Positions 6,541 through 15,000 of a DNA stretch of 15,560 bases are shown piece by piece. The translations under genes were made by a program, and so were the position numbers. The stretch lies in assembly GCF_034932145.1 (NCBI RefSeq), contig NZ_JAYGHV010000156.1, positions 1-15,560 of the forward strand, given 5' to 3'. Every line of letters begins with the position of its first letter. Position 1 is the stretch's first letter. The notes beneath the pieces are model-generated. The model worked only from the letters and a program-made list of their open reading frames with translations, was not told the origin of the DNA and made no database searches. The DNA is from CCY15215 sp034932145 (GTDB lineage: Bacteria; Cyanobacteriota; Cyanobacteriia; Cyanobacteriales; Spirulinaceae).

Positions 6541-7252
6541 AGTATTGTTTATATTTTTCGATTTCTTCTTTTGTTTTTTCTTGAGATACATGAATATTGG
6601 ATAAATCTAAACCTAATAAATCTACATATTTGTTATAAATATCTATTCCCTTTTCACAACAATGATTAAAATTTTCTGTTCGATTTATAACCATAGGATT
6701 TGTATCATGGCTGCGAGTTTTGTCTAGTATTTTTGCAAAAGAGTCGGGGAAATTATGTATTGGATCGGATGAAAAAAGAGGATTGTCTAGCTGGTCTATT
6801 TCTTCTAAATCCCGATCTAATTCTTCTTCAAAATTTTGTCGTTTTTCTAACATTTTGCGTTCCAAATGAGCTATAATTTTATTCCTTTCTTTCTCAATAT
6901 TCTGCAAGATTTCATCACTTTTAAGACTTTCTTCATCTTTATTGATTTGTCGTGTTATCTCTTCTTGTTTTTTATTGTCGAAGTCCCAGTATCTTAGGTT
7001 ACTTCTCATAACGTTAAATGCTTTGTAAAAGCTAATCACTTCATTGTCTTTATCGTATATGTTGTGTATATAAAGTAATATAGAACGACGCAAAGAATTT
7101 TCGACAAGCTTCAAAAAGTAGTGGCCTATAGTAATGGAGACAATAGAATTTTTAGAAAATGACTCATACAATATAGTATCAAAATGATATTTTTGGAGCA
7201 AAAATCCTATCACTTTAAAATATTGTTCTGTGAATTCTTGACGATTTACCAT
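6446..7252 (-). CDS. HEPN-domain protein, AbiU2-like
   Basis: A 268-residue, mostly helical protein. Residues about 36-80 (HYFLKLVENSLRRSILLYIH, then NIYDKDNEVISFYKAFN) resemble the N-terminal helices of HEPN domains of the AbiU2 type, where a D-x-D...SFYK/SLYR pattern is common. KERNKIIAHLERK (121-133) carries the HEPN signature R-N-x4-H, with Arg123, Asn124 and His129. HEPN families with this motif are often ribonucleases in toxin-antitoxin, abortive infection or CRISPR-linked systems. Residues 134-165 are charged and probably coiled. The C-terminal part (about 165-268) is not recognised. The gene is visibly more AT-rich than its neighbours and lies in a HIP1-free stretch, suggesting horizontal acquisition. 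AGGAAA lies about 10 bases before the ATG, supporting this start. No clear antitoxin gene adjoins it. Whether it is active is unknown. Confidence 0.68.
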   Translation of the reverse strand: MVNRQEFTEQYFKVIGFLLQKYHFDTILYESFSKNSIVSITIGHYFLKLVENSLRRSILLYIHNIYDKDNEVISFYKAFNVMRSNLRYWDFDNKKQEEITRQINKDEESLKSDEILQNIEKERNKIIAHLERKMLEKRQNFEEELDRDLEEIDQLDNPLFSSDPIHNFPDSFAKILDKTRSHDTNPMVINRTENFNHCCEKGIDIYNKYVDLLGLDLSNIHVSQEKTKEEIEKYKQYFSSIYKISCPELEELDPLSKYLDLYRNASND

Positions 7253-7287
7253 ATCTTTTATTTCCTGATTTATAATTACTTATTTTA

Positions 7288-7467
7288 GAGGAGAATCACG
7301 GCTTCAAATTAGATAAAGATGAGAAAGGGCATAACGATTCTAACCCCGAACATTTGTTCGTTCTGGATGAATTGGATGAATACCTCAAACAGGGAAAGCG
7401 GTTGGAAGATTTTGTCATGAAATTGCCCATCACCATCACCTCGGACACTGTACGAAGAGTAACGTAA
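7288..7467 (+). pseudogene. 3' remnant of an unrecognised gene
   Basis: An open stretch of 59 codons ending in TAA at 7465-7467 has coding-like composition and encodes HLFVLDELDEYLKQGKRLED followed by FVMKLPITITSDTVRRVT. It has no in-frame ATG before the late Met codon in FVMKL, and the frame is stopped at 7273-7275. It looks like the C-terminal end of a larger gene cut off by the rearrangement that brought in its neighbours. The family is not recognised. It could instead be a chance open frame. Confidence 0.35.
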
Positions 7468-7479
7468 ACAACGTAAACA
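7462..7479 (+). repeat. 9-bp direct repeat
   Basis: ACGTAAACA occurs twice in tandem at 7462-7470 and 7471-7479, at the end of the gene remnant and 18 bp before the stop codon of the opposing small gene. Short and possibly accidental. Confidence 0.45.
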
Positions 7480-7496
7480 GGGAGCATGAAACGATC

Positions 7497-7877
7497 TTAA
7501 ACACGCTCCCATTTTGTTTCATTTAAAACCATATTCTTTTCATCAAGAGATGATATATCGCCACCATAATCTAAACCAATTACATTTGCAACAGCCGTTC
7601 CAAGTAGGGAAAAAGGTATCAATACTGCTACTCCGTCATTAAATTTTTTTACATAAAGTGATAGTTTTTTGCCCTTTAGAACCCAGCTCCCAGTTAGATG
7701 ATTACTACCATTGATAAAGCTCATAGTGCGAGAGAGTATACCACCTCGAGTCACAATATAAGAAAAAGTCCCGTCTTCCTTAATTGTCAAAGTTATAATT
7801 CCACTCCCTTCGCCAGCCAGCTCACCTTGTCTCCAACTTCCAATCATGTATTTTCTAATTTCAGAATTTTGAAGCAT
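7497..7877 (-). CDS. Small beta-rich hypothetical protein
   Basis: A 126-residue protein I do not recognise. The pattern YMIGSWRQGELAGEGSGIIT (10-29), then LTIKEDGTFSYIV and HLTGSWVLKGKKLSLYV, looks like alternating strands with two GSW turns. That is reminiscent of lipocalin-like or similar small beta-barrel domains, but this is only a pattern resemblance. A segment of moderate hydrophobicity (about VAVLIPFSLLGTAVANVIGL) could be a strand pair rather than a membrane helix. There is no signal peptide. The start is well supported by GAGAGG six bases before the ATG. It lies between the HEPN gene and the inverted-repeat element, on the same strand as the HEPN and nucleotidyltransferase genes. 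A role as a partner of either is possible but unsupported. Confidence 0.62.
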   Translation of the reverse strand: MLQNSEIRKYMIGSWRQGELAGEGSGIITLTIKEDGTFSYIVTRGGILSRTMSFINGSNHLTGSWVLKGKKLSLYVKKFNDGVAVLIPFSLLGTAVANVIGLDYGGDISSLDEKNMVLNETKWERV

Positions 7878-8180
7878 TTCGCACCTCTCAAAAAAAGGAA
7901 TCAGGACTTACGCACCCAAACGAATTTTCGTGGTTTTTACGAGTTAACGATCCCTCCCGTCCTTGTCCTTTATTAAGGGAGGCAGGGGAGATCAATACGC
8001 TATGGATAGTGTAAGTATTTTACACTGCGTGAATCCTAGGGACAATATCACTATAGCATTTTCCGATCAAGTATGATAGACCAGTAGAGACAAGCCTGGG
8101 TAAATATGGGTTTAGTGCGATATGGTGCAACCCGATAAACTTTCCGTGTTGTATGACTCGGCTGCCAGACTGCGATCGCC
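7878..8180. other. Intergenic region with a repeat element
   Basis: No convincing gene lies in these 303 bp. The left half is the MITE-like element listed separately. The right half (8038-8180) has no recognised motif beyond the HIP1 octamer at 8172-8179. A frame of about 50 codons from ATG 8122 runs antisense into the nucleotidyltransferase gene and is not supported. Confidence 0.6.
7903..8037. mobile_element. MITE-like element with imperfect terminal inverted repeats
   Basis: The left end AGGACTTACGCA (7903-7914) and right end TGCGTGAATCCT (8026-8037) are inverted copies matching at 10 of 12 positions, enclosing 135 bp with no coding capacity. Inside are a CCTCCC/GGGAGG inverted pair in a CCCTCCC...AAGGGAGG setting and a perfect hairpin GTGTAA/TTACAC (8009-8025). 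GGACTTACGCA-type ends and C/G-rich palindromes of this style recur in many cyanobacterial intergenic regions (recalled, not searched). No target-site duplication was identified with confidence. The inferred nature is a non-autonomous transposable element. Confidence 0.5.
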
Positions 8181-9029
8181 TCAATTCAAACCTGCTTCTG
8201 CAAGCACCAGACGCAAATCCTCACTCAAACCGAGTTGTATCGCCCACTCTTGCAGATAGTTGAGATCGAGCAATTCTCCTTGAACCTTGAGAATGCCCAA
8301 AACATCACGCCACTGCTTTTCCGACTGACTTTGCTGTCGCCATTGCAGCTTGCTTAAAATCGTGTCTTCGGGACTGGCATAATACAAAATCCGTCCTTCC
8401 TCCATTGAGACTGCCTGCCGTCGCGACCATTGCATTTGGTCGAAAGGGGTTGTCCCCGAAAAAATCAAATCCCCTCGGGCAATCGTCGCAATGTGAATGA
8501 CTTGCAGGATATCGAGATGTCCGTTTTTCACATCTTCTACACCCGCCACGTAAAATCCAGATGCCTCGAGGGAGGCGATCGCCTCATCGAGTCGATCGCG
8601 CTGTAGGGACACCACCACGTCCAAATCGCGAGTGGTGCGGGGTTCTCCGTACAAAATTGCCGCCGATCCGCCTGTAATGAAATACTCGATTTGTAAGGAT
8701 TCAAAAAGGTCGTGCAACAAAAAGGCGATTTCTAACGGGTCTTGAATCCACATCTTTTCGTTGTTTCCCGGTACGAACGCCCTCGGATAATCATCTTGCA
8801 ACCACGCCCTCGCTATTTTCGACCCCAAGGTTCGACCCGTCAAGTTAGGGAAACGCCGCTTAATACTTTGCAACGATAATTGTCGGGTTCGCTTCATCAA
8901 CCCCCGCGCCATCCCGTATCGCTGCAAGGGCGATCGCGATCGCAGCAGCAAAAATTCCAACCGATCTGCCTCGGCGATCGTATCTTCTGCTTGGGGGCGA
9001 TAGCCCGGTTGTTTTAGGTCTGTTACCAT
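8181..9029 (-). CDS. Nucleotidyltransferase-fold protein
   Basis: A 282-residue protein. FITGGSAAILYGEPRTTRDL (117-136) followed by DVVV gives the nucleotidyltransferase signature: GGS at 120-122 and the metal-binding pair Asp135 and Asp137 (DLD). This pattern is shared by AbiEii-type toxins, minimal nucleotidyltransferases and related uncharacterised enzymes. SPEDTILSKLQW (219-230) and QWRDVLGIL (239-247) are typical C-terminal elements of the AbiEii-like group. Residues 1-95 are basic and helical and not recognised. The likely activity is nucleotide transfer to a protein, RNA or small molecule; the target is unknown. It lies 38 bp downstream of the giant kinase gene on the same strand, so it may be co-transcribed, but its function need not be linked. 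A frame beginning at 9078 is in another phase and is a shadow. No strong Shine-Dalgarno precedes the ATG. Confidence 0.82.
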   Translation of the reverse strand: MVTDLKQPGYRPQAEDTIAEADRLEFLLLRSRSPLQRYGMARGLMKRTRQLSLQSIKRRFPNLTGRTLGSKIARAWLQDDYPRAFVPGNNEKMWIQDPLEIAFLLHDLFESLQIEYFITGGSAAILYGEPRTTRDLDVVVSLQRDRLDEAIASLEASGFYVAGVEDVKNGHLDILQVIHIATIARGDLIFSGTTPFDQMQWSRRQAVSMEEGRILYYASPEDTILSKLQWRQQSQSEKQWRDVLGILKVQGELLDLNYLQEWAIQLGLSEDLRLVLAEAGLN

Positions 9030-9067
9030 GCAATCTAATCCCTAATTCAAAACGAAGTGCGTAATTA

Positions 9068-12000
9068 CTAAGCCTCAACTTTCAACAATACCTCTCCATT
9101 CATTAAACGTTGCGCGGCATCGAGAAGAACATCCTCCACATAAGGCTTGGTAAAATATCCCTTTGCACCGCGTTCTGCGGCAGCCATCTGGTGTTTTTTC
9201 GCACCTCGGGAAGTGAGCATGGCAACAGGAATTTTATTAAGTTTCTCATCATCTTGGAGTGTTGCAATTAACTTTAGCCCGTCCATTTTTGGCATCTCAA
9301 TATCGCAGAACACGACATGAGGGTTCAAACCTCCTTGTAATTTATCTAGAGCTTCTTTTCCATCCCGTGCCTGTTCCACCACATATCCTGCCTTCTCAAA
9401 AGTCATGGATAAAAGCGATCGCACCGTAACCGAGTCATCAATAATTAGCACTTTAGGTTGACCCTGAATAAAAGTTTGGGATGGAGGATTTGGAGTTTGG
9501 GGGGCTGAGTACATCTTCTGTTGCCCGTTGCCCGTTCCCTGTTGCCCGTTCCCTGTTGCCCGTTGCCCGTTGCCCGTTCCCTGTTGCCCATTCCCTGATG
9601 CCTGTTCCCTGTTAATCGACTCAGACATTCCCGATGTTGTAATACCAGGCTGGCGAATGCTATTTTTGAGCAGAACTTCTCCATTGCGAATGCGATCGGC
9701 AGCCGCGAGTAATTCTTGTTCCACATAGGGCTTAGTAAAATAGCCACTTGCCCCGCGTTCCGCCGCCACCTTGCGATGGCGTTCCGCCCCGCGAGAAGTT
9801 AACATCGCTACGGGAATGCGTTGCAGTTCTTCATTTTCGTAGATTTTGCCCAACAATTCCAATCCATCCAAACGAGGCATTTCAATGTCGCAGAGGGCAA
9901 TATCCGGCGTTAATCCTCCTTTCAGTTTTTCCCAGGCTTCCTTCCCATCCCGTGCCTGTTCGACATGATAGCCTGCATTTTCAAAGGTCATGGACAAGAG
10001 CGATCGCACCGTTACCGAGTCATCAATAATTAACACCGTTGGTTGAATAATCATTGTTTCCGAGGTTTGAACCAAGGTTGGCGACTCCATCGCAGCAGAC
10101 TCGGCACGTTTAGAGGCTCGCGGTCGCGCTTCGCGAACCTTGCGGGTGCTACCCTCGAGTAGTACCTCCCCATCAATCATGCGTTCGGCGGCATCTAAGA
10201 GAACTTCTTCAAGATAAGGCTTAGTAAAATAGCCACTCGCCCCTAATTCCGCCGCTACTTTGCGATGGCGATCGGCACCGCGAGAAGTCAGCATGGCCAC
10301 GGGAATATCGCACAATTCTTCATCTTTTTGCACCCGTCCCAAAAATTCCAAACCATCTACCCTTGGCATTTCAATATCGCAGAAAACAATATCGCAGGGC
10401 ATTCCCGATCGCAATTTATCCCAAGCATCTTGACCATCTCGTGCTTGTTCGACGCGATAGCCGGACTTGCTGAAACTCATGCTCAATAATTCTCGAACTG
10501 TAATGGAGTCATCGACGATTAAAACAATAGATTCATCTTGCAGCGATCGCGCATCTGTATCGAGATTGCTTGTCCCCGTCGTTTCCCACATCGCACTCCC
10601 CATATCTTTGCGAATGCGGCCTTCGGAAATTTCAATCAACTCCAGTACGTCGGCGATCGCCATAATCTTCCCGTCCCCCTGTACCGTCGCCCCCGCTATT
10701 CCGGCGGGTTTGGGAATGGGACCGTAGAGTTGTTTAATGACGATTTCTTGTTCCCCCACCACTTGATCCACCCCGACGGCAATATGACTTCCAGAACCGC
10801 GTAAAACCACCACAGAAAGAACATTTTCTTCCCGTTTGCCACCATAAAGATTGCTGCGACCGATGCGACGGTTATAAGAAAGTAATTCTGAGAGGGGAGC
10901 ATAAGGTAATAGAGTATCGCGCCAAGGAATGCACATTTGACCTTGAGCATTACGCTGTAATTTGCGATGGGGCAGATCGATCATGTCTTCTACCCCATCT
11001 AACGGAAATGAAATCGGGGCATTTTCGCTGACGCAGCAGAGTGCCTTACAAATACTTAAGGTTAAAGGCAGGCGAATGGTAAAGGTCGTGCCTTTGCCCA
11101 GTTTTGAGTCAATGCTGACCGCGCCGCGAATTTCATTGATACTGGTTCGTACTACATCTAAGCCAACGCCGCGTCCGGCAAAATTATCAGCTTGGTCTTT
11201 GGTACTAAAACCGGGATGGAACAACAGGTCGTAAACATCCAAACGAGAGAGACGCTTGGCGCGATCGCGATCGATCAGTCCTTTTTGAATCGCTTTTTGT
11301 TTGACGATATCGGGATCGATCCCCCCGCCATCATCGGACACGGAAATCACTGTTTGGTTTCCCTGCTGCATGGCAATCACTTTAATATGCCCCATTTGGG
11401 ATTTTCCAGAAGCGAGGCGAACTTCCGGGAGTTCAATACCGTGGGTCAGAGCATTATTGACCAAATGAGTCAGGGGATCCGACAGGTGTTCCAAAATCAT
11501 TTTATCGATCAGGGTTTCCTGACCTTCCAATTCCAATTGTGCTTGTTTGTTCAGTTGCGGGGCAATGCGTCGTACTGCAAGGGGAAGGCGACTGGCGGTA
11601 TTGCCAAAGGGAATCATGCGAGATTTAGTCAAACCTTCTTGCAGTTGAGAGGTAACTTGCCTTAAGGTTCGCGCCACCTGATCGATATCGTCCACGAGAA
11701 ACTGAATATCAGAGGCAGATTCTCGCACTCGCACGATCATCTCAATCGTTTCTTGAGCAAGTTCGTGGAACTTACTAAAACTATCCATTTCCAAGTTGTC
11801 AAAGCCGCTATCGCTGGCATCTGTGGTCGTGGTGGAATGGGCAAAATCGTTGGTTTGGTTGGTGTGATATTCCCGACGGCTGCGAAGGAGGGCATTTTCT
11901 AAGAGGGAGCGTTCGTAGAGGTCCTGCATTCTACCGCCGACATCGCTGAGATTCTGCACTTGGTGCATTAAGCTATCGAGGAATTGCCGCAAGCGTTCTT

Positions 12001-15000
12001 CGTCTCCTTCTAAACTGTTCCGGTTAACGACTAATTCCCCGACAAGGTTGCTGAGGTTGTCCATTTGTTTGACGGGGACTTTCAGGGAGGCTTCAACCTT
12101 GGGTTTATTGGTTCGAGGACGGGTGGGACGCTGCGATCGCTTGGTGGATTCTAGGGGGATTTCTCCGGCTTGTTGTTGCGCCCTCAGCAGCATTTCTTCA
12201 ACATCGCCAAAGTCTTCTTCTGAGGTACGAGGTACAACGGGTGTCTCTTCCCCATTGCCTTTGGCCTCTTCCCTATCTCCTGTGCCTGTGGGTTCAACTT
12301 CCAAGAGAGCTTCAAGTTCGCTAAAAGTCGTCGCAACTTGTAAATCTTTCGCACTGAGAGCAGGTTTGTCGAGGAAGGCTTCTAATTCATCGAGGCGATC
12401 GTAGTAGTTGAATTCATCTTCTGGTGTTGTGGCAATCTCTTCAACTTTATCTGTAGTTTTAGGAACTGTTAAAGGCTCTTCTGAGGGCAAGGGGGTTAAT
12501 TCTGGCATACTTTCCCCCTCGAGGAAGGCTTCCAATTTGGCAAATTCCTGTTCTTGGAGTTCGGGGATCATGCTGGCATTGTCGTCAATGCTCGCATCTG
12601 CGAGTAAATCTGCAAGTTCGTCTTGGGAGGATAGGGGCAGTGTTTCTGGGGCAGTTATCTCGTTTGCCAAGAGGTCTTCAAGGGCATTGCTTTCCTCTAA
12701 TTCCTCTTCTTGAGGACTGCTTTCTGGCAATATTTCCTCTAGGCTCGGCGTTCCTGTAACATCCGCCAATAAGTCTTCGAGGCTGTTTGTCTCCTCTAGC
12801 GCGATCGCGTCATCGGTATCGTCACTGATATCCAGATCCAAATCCAATAAGGCTGCCAAATCATCTTCTTGAGAATCCCCTGCGGATGACGCTTCTATGA
12901 GATTTGTCGTTTCATCAATATCACTTAATAAAAGATCGAGATTATCAAAATCTTCTGTGGCGATCGCTTCGTTTTCTTGTCCTGAAAATAAAGCGAATAA
13001 ATCCTCATCGTCAGAATTTTCCGATGCTTCTGAGAGGGAAGATTCTCCATCATCCAAGGAAAACAGGTCTAAATCTTTCCCTGTCTCATTGGCGGTGTCA
13101 TCCTCATAAAGTTCTAATAAACCCAGATCGGCAAATTCTTCTTCGGGAGAAAATTCGGAAACAGTTTCCGCGATCGCCGTGTCGGGAATATTCTCCAATA
13201 ACGCATCGAGATCGTTGATTTCTGGCTCTTGATTGGTCATGTTGTTATCCCCTGGGAGCAATGCAATAAATTCATCATCTTGACTGACTTCAAGGTTAGT
13301 GACAGGTTCTAAAGGTGTTAAGGTGATTTTTACACCCTCTTTTATCTGTGAACCCGAAGCCGGAATGGTTGTCTCAATCTCTTTTTCTAATCGATCGGAT
13401 TCTAATTCACCTTTGTTTTGAATTTGGGAATTGCCGCGATCGCGCAAACTCATTGGTGTGGTTTGACCGCTCAAAAACGCCTCTAGATCGTCGATATCGT
13501 CGATATCCTCAATATCGATATCCTCAATACGGCTCTCTTCTCCATCAAAAAGGGGATTAAATTCACCATTAATACCTAAATCTTGCGGGTCAGATTTCCT
13601 CGCATTTGGGGCTGTTGTCTCTAAATTGAGGATATCACTTTGCACAAAAGTTTCAAAAGGATCGAAATCATCGAAGGCAACAGCCATCTCTGGGGATGAG
13701 GGAGTTGTGTCAACAGAGACAGAAATATCGAGCAAATCCCTCATATCTTCTAATTCTGGTGGTTCTGTCGAGATTTCCTCCCTTGCGGAAATTACTTCGG
13801 GTTCGCCAATATTCCCGATCTTAGCGGCATCGGACGGATTGGATATCTCTAAATTAAAAGCAGGGTTTTGGAGCAGATTTTCGGTTTCGCCATCGCCAAT
13901 ATCGGAAAAGATCGCGTCTAAGTCTTTATTGAGATCGTCATTAAGGGTTGGACTAAGGGGTGCGGCGGTCAATTCTGGGTTGCTTGAGTCAGAAAATTCT
14001 GGCGATCCTGCCTTAAATTCTGGGATATTCCCCAGTCTCTCATCTTCCTCAAAAGAAAACCCCTCCCCAAATAAATTATCAAGGGAATCAAAATCAGCAT
14101 GGGGAGTGGCAGATTCTTGTTTTTCTTGGATGCCAAAGGATAGCAGTTCGCGATCGCCTGGGGAAGTTGGAAGGCGATCGGGGGGAGAATCCATCAGTTC
14201 CGTTTCTTCTAAGGTCATATCACTGCCAAAGAGATCCTCTAACCCATCTTTGAGTTCGGGATCTGCCTCAACGGATGCACCTAGACTCAACTCAGGTTCT
14301 GGGGAGTCGAAGAGACTGCCAAAATCTGTGTCTGTTAGAGATGTCTCTTGAGAATCTACGAATTCGTTGGAGTCGATCGTTTCTTCCTGCCAAGTTTGTT
14401 CGAGATCGAGGGGATCGTTTTCAAATAGATCGGCGAGATCGTTGAGTTCGCTGGAGTTTACATCTGAGAGGGTCGATTTTGTCACCCGTTGCGCTAAATT
14501 GAGGAGTTCGCTGCTGGGAACGATCGCCTGTCCTTCTCCCGCCACCAAATGTGCCACCGCTTCTTTAAGATCGTTTAAAATCCATTGGCTGGTGGTGTGA
14601 TAGTCATTTTTGGGATAGGCGATCGCCGTTTGAGCGACTTCTAGAAAATGCGTCCACTCGGTGCGATGGGAAGAATCTTCCAACTTAGCCAAATGGCGAC
14701 AAAGGGTTTGAATATGAGTGCGGCGATCGGCAGAATCTCCTTGCTCGTGGAGTTCGCCAATTTCCGCTAGGGCTTGTAGGACTTCCTCTTGGAAGGTTTG
14801 GGGGAGGACAAAAGCATTGCCGAGGTTTCCCTTTTCGTCCCTTTGGTGAAGGGGAGAGGTCGAAAGTTTGTCTAAATGTTGGGAGATTTTCTCGAAGAGG
14901 GGTTCGACTTTCCCCATAATTGTTTGGGTAAAATCTTCGGGAAGACTTAGGGTTTCTTCGAGCTTGTCTACCAGGCTATCCAAAGCGTTGTAAGCCTTAG

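Noticed and set aside
7698..7976. 92-codon plus-strand frame over the small beta-rich gene and repeat element
   Set aside because: It crosses into the inverted-repeat element, and the opposite strand has a better start with a strong Shine-Dalgarno.
8122..8271. About 50-codon plus-strand frame before and into the nucleotidyltransferase gene
   Set aside because: The second half is antisense to a supported gene and there is no family signal.
9445..9747. 100-codon minus-strand frame through the heptamer array
   Set aside because: It is the kinase gene read in another phase. It is kept only as evidence of where a frameshifted product would end, not as a gene.
11192..11665. 157-codon plus-strand frame opposite the ATPase domain
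   Set aside because: Antisense to conserved catalytic motifs of the kinase, with no recognisable domain of its own.
13480..13530. GATATC-rich repeated stretch as a possible CRISPR or operator array
   Set aside because: It encodes the repeated Ile-Glu-Asp-Ile-Asp segment of the kinase linker, which explains the periodicity; no spacer-repeat structure.
13626..14351. 241-codon plus-strand frame opposite the acidic linker
   Set aside because: Ser-rich antisense shadow of the Glu/Asp-rich linker codons; no motif, and the opposite strand has a complete multidomain protein.
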